A stretch of DNA of 64,000 nucleotides from Eumeta japonica (GCA_005406025.1 BGZK01001314.1:108057-172056), one strand, 5' to 3'; positions 11,881 through 24,480 are shown, counted from the first letter of the stretch. Program-made: numbers and translations. The notes: generated by a model from the sequence alone, not told the origin.

Positions 11881-13479
11881 TTTCAGTCTGCAGGCATTAT
11901 TGAAAGTCAGAGCTTTTGACCTAATAAATATTTAGTAGCTATTTGTCTATCTGTTTTTCTCAACGATAATATAGATGAGAAACGCGAAAGCCAACATAAA
12001 TGATGAAATTATAAAAAAAAAATTCATGATTTCATGGGAATGTCGATCGATTAAAAATTTTTTTAAACGTATTGCTTGTATTATAAAAAGTCACGTTTCA
12101 ACATCCAAAAAGAAAATTGCGCCCGAGAATACGAAAATTGTGAAATTACTAAGAAATAATTATGTAATGATTTTTTATAGAGAGATCTTCTTAAAAATGA
12201 ATTAGGAGGGCAAAATTTTAATCCGGTATTTATTATGTAAAGTTATCTCACTATTTATACCATGCTTTTAATATAAATGTGGAAACTCTAAATTGCCAAT
12301 CATTTGTACCGACAATAAAATATCTTAACAGCTCCTTATAATGCCATTATAATAGCTTTGTAACGCCACGTCCACCATTAATGGCATAAGGAAAGGAGAC
12401 TCTCGTCATTTGAAAAAGCATCAAAAGCACGTCATTCCGAGAGAGCTTTCGAAAGCGAACGCTTCTAAAAATAATAAGTCACACGACACCGATACTTCCC
12501 CGCCTCTAGGAGCAGCTCGGCTGTAACGCGATATCCGAGACAGGCATGTTTTTTCAATTTCCAGCTACAAATTAAAACAGTGTTGTCGTATGATATTCTG
12601 TAATGAGATATTTAGTATATAGTTACGTTTTTGCATCTTTGAAAAATCTGGTCTTACCGAAGCATTTTTATGTAATTATTTTTACTTAGAGCAAAGGAAC
12701 CCATTTATTTCTGTTGAAATTGATTTATTTTATTTCGTGATTTGATGTACAATAGAATTTAAAATATCAGATTACATGTGTGACTTCAATGGCAAGCAAA
12801 GTTTAAAACAGTATAGTTTTTCAACAAAAAAAAGCTAATTTAAGTTGATTGCAATTTTTTTGTATAGTATATATCTTAAAATGAACATGCTATTATATTT
12901 ATAATCATATCATTCAAGGACCAACACCAGAGCAAGAATTCTGCAAAGACTTAGTTACAAATATGTAGTATTCGGACTCGGTAATTCTATCATCTAAACT
13001 GATTTTGATAATACTGTATTCATGAGAGTTCTGGAAAGAAAATTCTGATTACCTCTACCCAGCACTTACCTGCATATACTAAAATAACGGCTCAAACCCC
13101 ACGCTGCCGTCTGATATTTAAGACCGCCGTGTAATGATGTACTCCTCTTGCTTTTAGTAATTGTCTGTTTTATTTGTAAGATGAAGCGGAGCACTCGAGC
13201 GCCCCCCAGCTTTTTTGTCGGCACAAATAATTTGACGTCACCTTAAACTTTAACGAGACGTTTCTTTTAAGCTTGCTTCTTTTTTTTAACTGTACAGTTA
13301 AAAAAGTAGGCTCCGCTTTTCATGATTCTAACGCGGTATACCACGTAGAAAATGATACAGCTATTTTATATCGAATAAATTCGCTCTTAAGAGGACTAGA
13401 CTGTGAACGTGTAGTGTTCAGAGCAAGTCATTAATGCGTTATATGAACTATGCTCAAAAGAGCATATATTTCAGCCCTT
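11881..13479. other. AT-rich stretch containing a perfect 24-bp palindrome at 13282-13305
   Basis: No gene is recognised. At 13282-13305 the sequence ttttttaactgt is followed directly by its exact reverse complement, a spacer-less 24-bp palindrome. A somewhat GC-richer patch lies at about 12425-12545. The 76-codon open frame at 11975-12205 is Lys/Asn/Ile-rich and unassigned. Confidence 0.5.
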
Positions 13480-13890
13480 GAATTAGCGCAGAGCTCCTAG
13501 CGGTAGCATTTAGAAATAAGTAAGACCAAGCGGCGCGCCAAACCGAAACATGTTCGGCCGCATTTGAAGACTCCAAGGACGATCGCGGTACGGCGGGCCG
13601 TTTTTTTCAAGCTAAACGTTAATTAGCCCCTCAAGAAAACATCGCCGTCTTTTGCTTCAGTTGCGCAATGCAGTGCAACTTATTCTACTACTGTACTGCG
13701 ACGTACAAATGGCAGACAGCAGTATCTGTTCAGGAGTTTCGTCTTGAAACCGAAAGGTTTCGCCGGTTCCAATCCTGTGTACGACCGAATTGACCGATCG
13801 TTCTTTGATTTAAGCCGAATTAAAATACTCTCTTCTCGTGCCTCGGACTGTGCCCGAACTGGAGCAGGCCCGCCCCAGCCGTTCGATTTT
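13480..13890. other. GC-enriched island, two parts
   Basis: The parts lie at about 13485-13610 (ggcgcgccaaaccg, ggtacggcgggccg) and 13730-13890 (gtttcgtcttgaaac hairpin-like word, cgccggttcc, gcaggcccgccccagccg). A homeodomain-type word, cgttaattagcc, sits between them near 13617. A 101-codon minus-strand open frame (13810-14115) and a 96-codon plus-strand frame (13940-14230) begin or end here but overlap each other and show no motif. Confidence 0.35.
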
Positions 13891-14194
13891 AATTAAAGCG
13901 ATTATGGCAGTGCATATTTCGGCAGTGAAGTTGTAAAAGTTGACACAAAAAATGTATATATGTGGTGTATTTAACGGTGGTTCGAGGGCGAATTGTGGAG
14001 TAACATATACAAAATCATTGGCTATGAAAGAATATTTATTAATATCTTCAGCCGTCGTCTTTATTGCTGTCATTGTATTATACAGTGACAGAGAATTTTT
14101 GAGAAAACATTTCACTGTTCTTTTATTGATTATTAAAAAAAGTATTATTAATTTATATCACAACTACCTACATAAATGCCATGTATATTTTTCT

Positions 14195-14420
14195 ATAGCG
14201 TATTCAAGCAGGCCAGCCATCAGAGAGTAGATAGATGGTCAATGCAGCTCATGGACACTCGCAACGCCAGAGACGTCATCAGCGCATTGTCGACCCCTAG
14301 GAAAGAAATAGGATATCTCGTGGATTAGATTATTAACAGAAGGCGGTGAGGGGGGGAACGAACCACTAGAACTCTCACTCGCTGACTGAAACGTAACAGC
14401 GAAAGCTGCTACTTCAAGTC
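14195..14420 (+). mobile_element. Fragment of a lepidopteran-type short interspersed repeat
   Basis: The words 'caatgcagctcatggacact', 'cgcaacgccagag', 'cagcgcattgtcgaccc' and 'taggaaagaaatagg' occur in this order. From memory, this matches a family abundant in moth and butterfly DNA (a 'catggacattcgcaacaccagagg ... gcgttgccgaccctttaagaa' pattern). There is no second copy in the window, so the call rests on recall only. Boundaries are approximate. Confidence 0.4.
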
Positions 14421-16214
14421 CGTATTCCTCCTGCATTAGTTTACTATTTAAAATGATAGGCAAACTAGAGATTCCACGTCGAGTTGCGTTCACATTGTGT
14501 ATCGAGTAACACAAAACAATAAACGTCATTGGTTCGGAAACTATACGATATTTTAATGTCCTTATGAGTTATTAGTGCACTTAAACTCTATTTTGGACGC
14601 GACGAAGCTCCACGGGTCGGCTAAGTGATGTCTTACATGTGTTCCGTTTTAAAAACGCTATTCCTGTAATGAATTATCGCTTTGAAATTATGTCGATCGT
14701 TATTTCTACCGATCGCTTTCTCTTTGTGGTAGTTGACGAATTAAGTGCATGAACACGAGTTTTTTAAATACGAGTCTAAATAAATACATGCGTACCTTTA
14801 ATAAATTACAAATTCTAGTCGAGTCGCTCAAATCTGTTTGTGTAACCATAATAATTTTTACCCTTATATTTTCGATGTCTTGCCAATTTTTAGTAGATAT
14901 TTATTTCCGTAGCTTATCCTTATCCTAGATGCTTGAGCATCAAACTTATTACTGTCTGTTGGACTATACTTAGTTAACTTTTTAATTATTTGACTATCAC
15001 GATTTTTATATACACCGTCGTAGGCTTTCACACGAACTTTTCGTATTTTATACTATTAACTACGTTTATCGTGAATTATAGAGTTTTTTATTAGTGTAAA
15101 ACAGCGGTATATGATAAAAATTGGGTAAGATATATATCTACATTTCTAAATTATGGATATGGCAACATTCAATTGTAGAGTTGAAAGTCGCTAGGCTCTG
15201 GCAATATTATGCAATAACTAATACAATCAATAAATAAAACGAAATTAAAAAATCCAAAATTATATTGGAGTTAAACGCATTTTTTACTTTACTTTTAAAT
15301 TCAATTTAATTGGATTTCAAATTATCTCCATTTAACGTTATAAAGATACTTTGGCTATTAGAGCAATACAAATAAAATTAATTCCTATTTTATCTAAAGG
15401 TTTGATTAACCATTAACATACTTTATTTCAATATTTGATAAGTATCCAAATCAATATTTTAGAGTAGATAAAAACGCTTAAACTGTTAAATCAACACTTT
15501 TTTTCTTCAAACCAAACAAATTATAAAAGCAATATAGTTCACAAAAACAGCCCTGGGCGTGGTTGGGCACACCCGCGGGTGCACGGGACGTGTGAGCGCG
15601 TGCACTCGGGTGCAGCGGGGTGAATAAAATGACACCCCTTATTTTGAAAGTTTCAGAATTAGAGTTGTACGCTTAAAATGCACTTATTTATTTAGTATAC
15701 GCCGGTGCGGTTCTTTATCTTCTGATTGGCGTTTTGGTGCTCATTTCATCTTCTGTGATTCAGAAAATCGAAGTTGAATATAGGAATTATTCAAAATGAC
15801 TGCCAGTTCCTAACTTCAAACGTGGCATACTTTTCGTCGGCATACGTCCTGGTGCATGCATTTTACGTACTTATCGGAAAGCATAATGTTGTGGAAACAC
15901 TATCCATTTTTCTGTCGTAACAACATAAAATTAAATAACTAATATTATAAATACGAAAGCATATATGTTGGTCTGTTCTTTGTTTTACACAGCGACGGAG
16001 AAATAAATCCTTCAGATTTTTTAAATAGAAACAGTTTGCGGATTGTAGAAACATAGACATTTTTTTGAGATAGTGTCTTGAAATTCGCACAAAATGTCGT
16101 GTAAATCTTTGACCAGGAGACGAAAACCGTATTTACAAAAGTTGAAGGAAAAAGCAAGTTTATGTGTAAACCATCCTCAAAAGACAGGTATGGCAATAAT
16201 GATACATGAGAACG
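14421..16214. other. AT-rich stretch with a short GC-rich patch at 15545-15625
   Basis: The patch holds several gtgcac/gggtgc words and the palindrome acccgcgggt, and stands out sharply from its flanks. Otherwise there is only AT-rich sequence and small chance open frames. The two overlapping minus-strand frames at 15863-16196 have no motif. Confidence 0.45.
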
Positions 16215-16452
16215 GTATGCGTTGAAAGAAGGAGTAGAAAAGGGCGCGTGGAAGATGATTTGGCTATCTGCAAAGAATGAATGAAAGTAAACTAACGATA
16301 AAAGTTATAGAACGAATGTAATGAGGTGAAAAGCGACGATCATGCATAAAACTACGTACAAATCTCACTGAAGCAGAAGATGTGTGTTAAAATCTTACCG
16401 ACTGGAGATCAGTGGCCTCTCATTACCTTTCTGAGAATTAAGGGTGTGCTTC
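16215..16452 (+). pseudogene. RTE-A LINE, C-terminal reverse transcriptase fragment (copy A4, internally deleted)
   Basis: Around 16262 the plus strand reads GYLQRMNESKLT in one frame, the same stretch seen as FGRLERMNESRLT in copy A1. It then skips the GRPRK-type segment and resumes near 16335 as RRSCIKLRTNLTEAEDVC and DWRSVASHYLSEN, which corresponds to the last segment of the same protein (A1: MDVSEAKEMC, VWKSIVSAYPSEK). Stop codons interrupt it. It is a dead, 5'-truncated LINE fragment with a second internal deletion. The lower match suggests an older copy or a sister subfamily. Confidence 0.6.
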
Positions 16453-17365
16453 TATTACATTATTAATCGATAATCAGTTGTGTCAAATCATTAATAAATA
16501 TCAAGCTAATATTCATTTCTTAGCCAGGAATTTAATTTTTAAAAACTATCTTTTCCGTGAGCCGGTCTTCATGAAATTAAGTCTATATATTGAGTCGAGT
16601 TACGTTTATCTGTAGACACCCTATGAAACTTCATTTAGTAATTTTGGACATTACCGTATTCAACAGACAAATTGTAAAGTTGTTAAAAACATAATCTTAT
16701 TGTATTCTGTTATATTTCTACTTACGACCAGTGCTTAGCAAATATTTTCAATTTGTAGGCAGCTCAACTGTTGTAAAGTTTTAGTATAAGGTAGAAGTTG
16801 TTTGCTTTATCGTTAAAACTAGATGTGTCTCAATTTTCAGTAAGATAGGAAATTATTCTAAAAGTATTATTTTCATTTAAAACTGTATATTATGTATTTT
16901 TTATGCGTATTCTGCATATCTTCATATCAAATTTATTAAAAAAAAATTAATAGATATGTAATGGAACTCTAGCCGGCATTTTCGTCTTTGCACTGCGTGC
17001 GGTAACAGTTAATACAGCCAGTGGTAAGACTAGGAGCTTTTCGACCTTCATAACGTTTACTTAGCTTCAGAATCGCCAGTGACCTCTAACGTGTCGGCAC
17101 TAATCCTGAAAATGGACTTTGTGTGTTACCACCCTTTTGCGTCATAAATAACGATAGACGATTATAATCCCTTAACAAGAAGTTCAAGGTCAGGGACAAA
17201 CATTGTTGCGTTGAAATATCCGAAAATTGTACAGTACACTATTAATATAATTAACATATTCAAATGAATACGTCTTGAAGAGAGAAACCATATTAATAAT
17301 ATGGAAAAATAAATTTTAATAAATATTACTCAAACATTGTTATTATTATACCTAAACACAAATCT
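16453..17365. other. AT-rich noncoding stretch, nothing recognised
   Basis: A moderately GC-richer patch lies at about 16975-17110. No motif, repeat copy or RNA gene was identified. Confidence 0.45.
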
Positions 17366-18210
17366 ATTTTGCAGAAGGGTAGGCATAGATCACTGATTTC
17401 TAAATGGTACGTTTTTTACATTCATCATTTGCAATCAATTGCTTTTTATTTCTTAAACCTAATAATTATAATAATATAAACTCACGCCTATTTCTCAGAA
17501 GGGTAGGCAGAGACTATAGATTTCCACACGGTACGATCTTTGCACATCTCTTTTGCCTCACTGACATCCATCAATATTTTCATGCAAGCTCGTCGGTTAC
17601 GGGTATTTAAAATTTAGCCCTGTTTTAATATGCCATCGATATGGTCTGCATAGGCTTTTCTAGGGCGACCCTTGCCGACCTTTCCTTTGCACACATTCGC
17701 TCTATAGATTTATTTTGTCAGTCTACTTTCATTCATCCTTTCCAAACGGCCAAATCACCGCAACATACCTCTTTCTATTCTAGTCAATACATCTTCCTTT
17801 AAACTACTACGCAGCGATCGCATCTTCACTGTATTGATTCTACTTTCATTTTTCTTCTACCATAACCAGCTTTCATTACCATACGTAAGCGTAGGAAACA
17901 GGACTCGATAGGCAAGCGCGCTTGTGGAGAGACGCTTTTACTATTCATATTCACGAGCAAGGCCCCATTCACTTTATTTCCCGCATTCACTCTTCTTTCA
18001 ATATCTCTGTCATGTTTACCATCATTTGTAAACAGACTACCCAAGTATAGAAACTCTTTCACTTGTTTGACTTTCTTACCTTCTATAAGTATATCGCATT
18101 CAGTCGTGCTAACGCCCCTTTCAAACACCATCACCTTAGTTTTACCGACATTTACTTTCATATTCCTTTTCTTGACACAATCCTTCATTTTATTTAAAGC
18201 TAATATTCTC
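17366..18210 (-). pseudogene. RTE-A LINE, 3' third of the reverse transcriptase ORF (copy A1, the longest)
   Basis: Reading the minus strand from about 18210, one frame gives MKVNVGKTKVMVFERG, then VKEFLYLGSLFTNDGKHD and DIERRVNAGNKVNGAL, the familiar segment downstream of the RT catalytic core in RTE-type LINEs. The frame shifts near 17890. From 17883 the next frame gives YGNESWLW, ESRINTVKMRSLRS, LKEDVLTRIERGMLR, FGRLERMNESRLTK, GKGRPRKAYADHIDGILK and, after an internal stop at 17614-17616, NTRNRRACMK and TVWKSIVSAYPSEK. Two Trp codons and one Gln/Lys-type codon have become stops, and about 20 residues before LKEDV are missing. The 5' part (endonuclease and RT palm) is absent. A second partial copy of the 3' end (gaagggtaggca) lies at 17366-17410, about 115 bp beyond the first. 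Confidence 0.85.
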
Positions 18211-18914
18211 CTGTAATACTAATTGATAAAGAACGAAACTGCATTATATTATAAATAGAGTGCAAGATGTTTTTTTTTAATCAAGATATTTTGGCCGCAT
18301 TAAAATCGTATTAAATTAGTGATATATAGGCTATTCATATTGTTTTTGAGTATTTATGAACTACTTTATCTCCTAGCATCGATTCATTATTTTTTAAACT
18401 CATATTAAAATTAGTATTTTTGCATCTATATATAGACACCTATTCATTGAGGTAACGTAAATTTCTTCAAGTTTTCGTCATCTCAGAAGAAAAAGAAGTT
18501 TTTTTTTATAAACAGGTTGATTATAATTGGCACAACTTCTACAGTAAAATCACTGCTGTTGAGAATCGAAACAGATTTTCGTTGTAAATTCTTTCATTTA
18601 CAAATAGCTTTGTTGTAATATTTCAAAAAGTCTATCACCTATTAACAATTACAAACTATCGTTCAAGACCTGTAATTGCAGTAGAGAGTAAGTGCAAAAA
18701 TTTTTCCTCGTGATTTCAATATGATGCCGTAATTACGAAATGCAACTTGAAAATAGTGAGGCTAAAATAGTTTTTTAAAAACAAAAATTATCGGCACAAC
18801 CAGATTTTTATCATCGGATTTCGACACATAGTTGCCCTACCTTTTTAATACTTACGTAATACCTTTTTTTTATCATTACAAAGCTATTGATTCCTATTAA
18901 ACATCGCTATCTGC
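18211..18914. other. AT-rich noncoding stretch, nothing recognised
   Basis: No repeat, RNA or coding signal. Nothing upstream of the RTE-A copy looks like its missing RT palm domain. Confidence 0.5.
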
Positions 18915-19065
18915 ACCTTAACTCGTCGCCGACGCGCCCGCCCGCCGCCGCCCTAGGTCGCGGCGCGCAGCCGGCATACCAAGCGGGCGCTGCTCATATA
19001 TCAACTCCAGCGATCACGTCCAGACGCGGCCGGCGATGCATGCGCAGAGCTTTAGTTTGGATCTA
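18915..19065. other. GC-enriched island
   Basis: The patch is dense in CpG (gccgacgcgcccgcccgccg, cgcggcgcgcagccggc, gacgcggccggcgatgcatg) inside very AT-rich DNA, about 150 bp long with sharp edges. It holds no open frame or repeat. It could be a CpG-rich regulatory element; function is unknown. Confidence 0.4.
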
Positions 19066-21590
19066 AAGTGGCCCTAAATTTTAATGGTTCTGTACATTAT
19101 GGTTTAATATTTTATGTACTCCTTTTTTAGGATTCTGTAACAACGAACAAGAATCTTTATAGTTTCGATTTGTTCATCTATCCATGTGTTCATCGTTGTA
19201 TCATCTCATATGTATACACGTGTATCTAATGCGTTACACTATTATCTCATAAATGTTTTGCTAATTGAGTGGGTACATTCAGGTCTTTTGGTCATGTGAA
19301 ATTCGGTTTCTTATTCAGCACAATTGGCAATGCTTAATAAAAGACTAAGGCTCAATATTATTATGAAGACTGTTATTATGAATGAACGAATGAAACAAAG
19401 AAAACTGTTAAAAATTAATGAAGTCTTATTCTAGACCATTATATCAGAACAACCGGGATGAAATAGAGCTTGACAACAGATAAAAAATAAAAACATGCCA
19501 TAGACGACTTACAAAAGAGTTTCTATAGGAAAAGACACTGTACGCTCTAGAGACTAATGTTATAACTTTACTTAATTATATTACAAAGACTTTTCAACCT
19601 CTTTTTATGAATCACATTTTATTCTGAGAACAAGATATGAGTTAAATATTTATAAATATTTCAAGTTCTTTACCTAACAACTCTTAAAGTTTAAAGTATA
19701 GATTGGTTACTTATTTGATTTTAAAAATTACCTCCAATTATATATTGTTTAATTAGAGAAGAGTGTTTGAAGTTATTTGTATTTCTATTAGAGTCAGAAG
19801 ATTTACATTTAGGAATGTAATTTATTTGACCAAAAAATCTAAGCTTGCGTCTCTTAGTTGGCCCATCCAGAATATAATAATATACCTTTTGCTATTCATT
19901 TTGTGGTGTATGGGGTGTGATCAAGAGAAATCGTGTAATATAATTATGTTGGTTCTCTTGGGAAAATATTGTTAATAGACAGAGTTAACTGTATATGTTG
20001 CGTTGATGATAATATTCTATTAGGTTTGTTCTCAAAAATGTGTCCTATCACGAGTCGCTTCAAAAGTCTTCTTTGTTGGTCATTTATCTTTCCTCCTAAT
20101 TGCCTCGCAGAAGCAAATAATGCTTGACCATCTCCACTGTCGTTCAATACTTGAATCACCCGAACACATAACAGTAATATAACAACTATTTGTTATTCAA
20201 ATAACTTATGTAAAGAGGACATCTTGTGTGTATTAATTTATTGCATAAATAAAACTGGCATAATCATTGTTACTGGTTTTGGTAATGTCAATACTATAAC
20301 TATTATTTTGAAACATTGAAATAAGATTATCTTCACTTGTATACTTTTTATACAAGCTAAATTTACGAAGTATTATGAAGTATTGGGAACTGCATGAGCA
20401 GTTTTCCCTTCCAGACATTATTATGAAATTGAGAGTTAAGTCCTGGACAGCCTCAACTACATTTTCAGCGAATCGCTAAAATAAAATAGAATTATAGCAT
20501 CTCTAACAACACTAAACCATTAATTCGAATAGGTATAAACCAGAATAAAATTCTGCACTTGTTTCTAAAAAAGAATTTATAAATTCATGTAATAAAATTT
20601 ATTTATATTTCTTTACATGTTAAGATGCCTAAATCAATTTTGGTTTTGGCCTTAGTTTGGGCCTTTTGCATTTTTTTACATCAAGCCGACAACGTACATT
20701 TAAATTTAACTCTAGGCTCTGTTAGTGCAATTAGCCTCTGCAAATCATTGTCTTCTTTTTACCTTAATGTAATTACATCAATTTGTTCTGCTGCAAGATT
20801 GAAAAAAAATTGTATGATAATTATTAAAATTAAAACACTTATACTTATGAGATATTTAAATTGTTGTTACATAAGGGAAGTATATTAAGAATTGTTTACA
20901 AGTTTGCTAACAAAGCGAAAAGTAAACAGTATTTCACTAAAATAAATTTGTATTATTTTAATTAACTTATGAATCAATAGATTACAATTTTTGTATATTA
21001 ATTCAAATGAAAATTGTAATATAATTTTTGTAGTATTAGCTTATAATAATGAATAAAAAAACACTTCATTTAAAAGTATTTCCTGCACAGTAAAATATTT
21101 CCTCACAATTCACAAATACACACGTAATTGTTCAAATTTTGACTTCTGTCGGCACTCCCCGAGTGTTTAATGTATTATATAGTGTATAAGAGCCTTATTT
21201 TAGTTGACAAGGTGGCCCCTAACTTTTCTTACTTTTAATCAAAATAGTCGAATGATAAAAAAAATCGATTATGAGCGAGTGACCTTTAGATGGAAAAATA
21301 ATTATTATCATTTATATATTCATTATTTTAGTGTCGGTATGGTAAATTTAGGAAACAATTATTATTTTTTTTAATAATATAAACTCATTCATTGAAAAAG
21401 TTACTTTTTAACATTTGGAACTTGTTTAAAATCACAGCAGATATTTTCGGCTCTTATATTTCAAAAAACTGTAATATCGTTTAGTTTTTCGTTGCACATG
21501 ATATAAAAAACTTTCCTAATAGAAATGTGGATAATAATATTGACGATAGAAAACTGATGTATCGTTATTTTACTCATGATACTTATAATA
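19066..21590. other. AT-rich noncoding stretch
   Basis: Open frames at 19763-19975, 19944-20159, 20233-20418 and 20625-20888 are 60-87 codons and lack recognisable domains. The last begins with a hydrophobic stretch (about 20 residues) that could mimic a signal peptide, but it has no other support. No repeats were noted. Confidence 0.45.
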
Positions 21591-22216
21591 ATCATTCCCT
21601 CATTTATCATTTTCATGATGGAATGATGATGAGGGATTGATGCAAATTAAATATAATCAACGAAACGTGGTTATAAATAATCTGAGTTTGATTTGTAATT
21701 GAAGGATTGTATTGTACCTTCTAAAAGCTGCAAAACGTATAGAAATTATTACAAAATAAAACAATTATCTGGTTCAAACGTCAAATGAGGGAATGATGTC
21801 TGAAAATGAAAATGTAATATTTAAATAATTTATGAAATCAATCACTGTACTTCATTAAATCCTTTCGCGTCGGGCAACAATGATGATAAGGTCACATCGA
21901 CAGGGTTTCCAACTGTTAATAATTCATTAATGTCTACCACATTAATGAATTATTAAGAGACAAAAAGCCAAATGCAAAAGTACTGGACAAATGTTTATAA
22001 AATGTGAGGGAATGATTCTGTTTTGGTGGGACAAAGTTATATAAATCAATTTTCGAATAATTTATTATTCTTTACTCAATGAAAGTAATATTTATTATTA
22101 AATATAGTGTTTTTATAATAAAAAATGATATCATAATTAACATTTTTGTAAAGCGAGATGAATTAACAAAATAATATCGTCGTAATATTAAATGTGGGAC
22201 AAGATGAGGGAATGAT
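21591..22216. repeat. Cluster of a 12-bp word TGAGGGAATGAT: one inverted and three direct copies
   Basis: The inverted copy is at 21591-21602. Direct copies are at 21786-21797, 22005-22016 and 22205-22216, spaced 219 and 200 bp. Two of the direct copies are accompanied by a nearby 'gtgggacaa(a)g' word (22025-22036 and 22194-22203). Near 21591-21640 the inverted copy pairs with a variant atgagggattgat to give an imperfect palindrome. A 12-mer recurring four times in 630 bp is not expected by chance. It may be remnants of short inverted-repeat elements or a cluster of protein-binding sites. Confidence 0.6.
21916..21956. repeat. Perfect 18-bp stem hairpin
   Basis: Bases 21916-21933 are followed by a 5-base loop (ctacc) and their exact reverse complement at 21939-21956. 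The stem is AT-rich (ttaataattcattaatgt). It lies inside the TGAGGGAATGAT cluster. The stem is perfect, so the palindrome is either recent or maintained. Confidence 0.85.
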
Positions 22217-23670
22217 TTTTCGGGTATTCGATAAACTGATATTCTTCACCTGAGAATAAGAACACTAAAATCATGCATGGCACATGTAGTTATAGTCCTG
22301 CAGTGTTCATCAAAAAATAATAAGCTGATATCATACTGTTAGTAACACATGAAACTAGGTATGGACACTGTTTTCGATTTTTTTGCAGAACTACCCAAGC
22401 ATCGATCTGATGATAACGTCAGAGACTGACGATACAAAATGTTTTAATTTGATTTAAGCTGACTCATTGGTCAATTCGCTCGTCCCGATCGACAATGAAC
22501 TCGGTAATGAGAATTTTTCCGATATTAATTCAATGATAGTGATAGGTATTTCAAGTATTTTATCTCAATTTCGGCTTCTCTACCTTCACTCCCTTGCAAG
22601 AAAACGTCGTTAAATGCAGAAAGTTACTTTTCCCCGGTCCCATAAAACTAGATAAGACTGAGAGGGAGGAAAACTTAAAGATTTCACTTAATTCAATCCA
22701 GTAAGCGATCCCAACAGATGTTACTCAACGCTCGGCTGGATCCGACTTATTGGACTGACGTGCAGCTAGCTGCTCAGAAGGTGGAAAAACACCAGGGAAA
22801 TTCTATCTCCTTGGTGTATAATATACGCAGAAATTGGTTGCTTGACATACCTGGTGAATAGATTTCTTTGATATTCTATTGTTGAAAAATAAGTGTGTTC
22901 CTCATACCAAATTTATAATATGATGTACAGAAATATGTTACAAAATGTAAAATATATAAATTTCATACTACTAAAATTGGAACTCAATCGTCCTCTTAAT
23001 CAAACTAGAAATACACTCTCGATGTTGAGAAAAATAATAGTTATTTATCCTTCATTTTCTTAATTATAAGTGTTTTAGGTAAGAAAGGAGTGAGACATTT
23101 TTTTTATACTTATAATAAAAGACCAAGATATAATTGTTTTGAATTGCTGTCTGGATACATAAGAGTTCCACAAAACAGCGACTTCAAACTAACTTCAGTA
23201 TATAGTATCTTATCTTCAACAATGCATATATAATTTATTTATTTATTTCGCTCATTTTTTCAAAAAAAAAAGCGAATTCTAAACAATCTTTAGTGGTTTA
23301 CGACAGAATTCATTTTTACCACTTATAACTTTCCGCTAGAAAAGTTAGAACCTTAGGTGCATAAAAATTAAAAAATGCTGTTCAGAAAATCCCCACTTTA
23401 ATGTTATTGTTTTTAAAACCCATAACTCCTTACTTACTGCATTGACTCAGTAATCTAAAGTGGATATTGTTTTACTTTATTGTTTTTTAGTAGAGGACGT
23501 TATGTCACCAGTAAATTGTTGTTAAGCCAATTCGATTTTGTTATTTTTTATAGTTTTTTTATCTTTTGTTTAGTATGTGACCTAATTTAAAATAAAACCA
23601 TAGAAATTTTTCTACATTTTAATCATATTAGACAGACGCTTAATCTCACTACGCCAAATGAATAGTTCTA

Positions 23671-23671
<1 letters not shown>
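22217..23671. other. AT-rich noncoding stretch, nothing recognised
   Basis: No open frame of 60 codons or more, no shared repeat. A moderately GC-richer stretch lies at about 22680-22850. Confidence 0.5.

Positions 23672-23717
<46 letters not shown>
23672..23717. repeat. (TA)n microsatellite, about 23 repeats
   Basis: Uninterrupted alternating T-A from 23672 to 23717. Confidence 0.95.
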
Positions 23718-23722
<5 letters not shown>

Positions 23723-24189
23723 GGCTATCTCGGAACGGTTCTAATGATTTTGGTAGTAATTTCTACTTTTACAGAGTATTTTTTTCAAGTTTACCTATGT
23801 AGGTGTCTTCCTTGGAAAAAGAAATTAAAAAATCTAACCTATGCTTTATTTAGCGTTATTTAATAGAATTTGTAGATAATTAGATTTATTGCTGTTGTTA
23901 GTTCTCAGCAACTAACTTTGAAGATGTTATTCAGATTATCGCAATAAACATTTACCTGTCTTAGTTTCATAAACGCAGCTGTGCAGTTGATTTTTCATTT
24001 GCAGTTGTGTCCTAACGTACTACGAAACACATTTATCTCTACCTGTATGTCTATTTCTAAGCCTTTAAACTCGAAAACTGCTGGTTCGTTGTAATGTTTT
24101 TTTTTTTAATAATTACATAAATAAGGACTTATTACACAGTCATCCTGTGTAACGAGTCCTATACTTCATAATTAACACATGTGTTTCGC

Positions 24190-24480
24190 TCGCAGCAGAA
24201 AGATGCATTTCCTGGCACAGGCGTTTCGCGCGGTGACGTCACGTCATTTCCGTTTCAAAATGCACTCGGCTGCAGATTGCGACTGCGACTCTCACGCTCC
24301 CGCGCCGGCTACGTGCTCAAGCTTCATATTTCCTTCCGAGGAAACGTAAACAGAGGCGTGCCGCGATTACTTGGAACCTCGGCGACGCCCGCGTGTCTCA
24401 CACGCGCCGGATATTGCACCCGAGCGAGTTCAGCGATTAAAGAGCTCTATCGAATAATAACCCCGAAAGGACAATGTACA
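24190..24480. promoter_or_regulatory. CpG-rich island with CREB-type TGACGTCA
   Basis: About 290 bp of high GC and frequent CpG, including gcgcggtgacgtcacgtc with the exact palindrome TGACGTCA (about 24234-24241), and repeated cgcgccgg/gcgccgg words. A 104-codon plus-strand open frame (24181-24495) spans it but has an Arg/Ser-rich composition that follows from the base composition and no family motif. It is one of the longest islands in the window. A promoter or enhancer is an inference; no splice signals or downstream coding exon were found. Confidence 0.35.

Noticed and set aside
13810..14230. Overlapping 101-codon (minus) and 96-codon (plus) open frames
   Set aside because: They occupy the same DNA on opposite strands without motifs; at most one could be real and neither shows coding features.
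20625..20888. Possible secreted small protein (hydrophobic N-terminus)
   Set aside because: Only a short hydrophobic start; the remainder is Lys/Ile/Leu-rich AT-driven sequence, with no cysteine framework or homologous copy.
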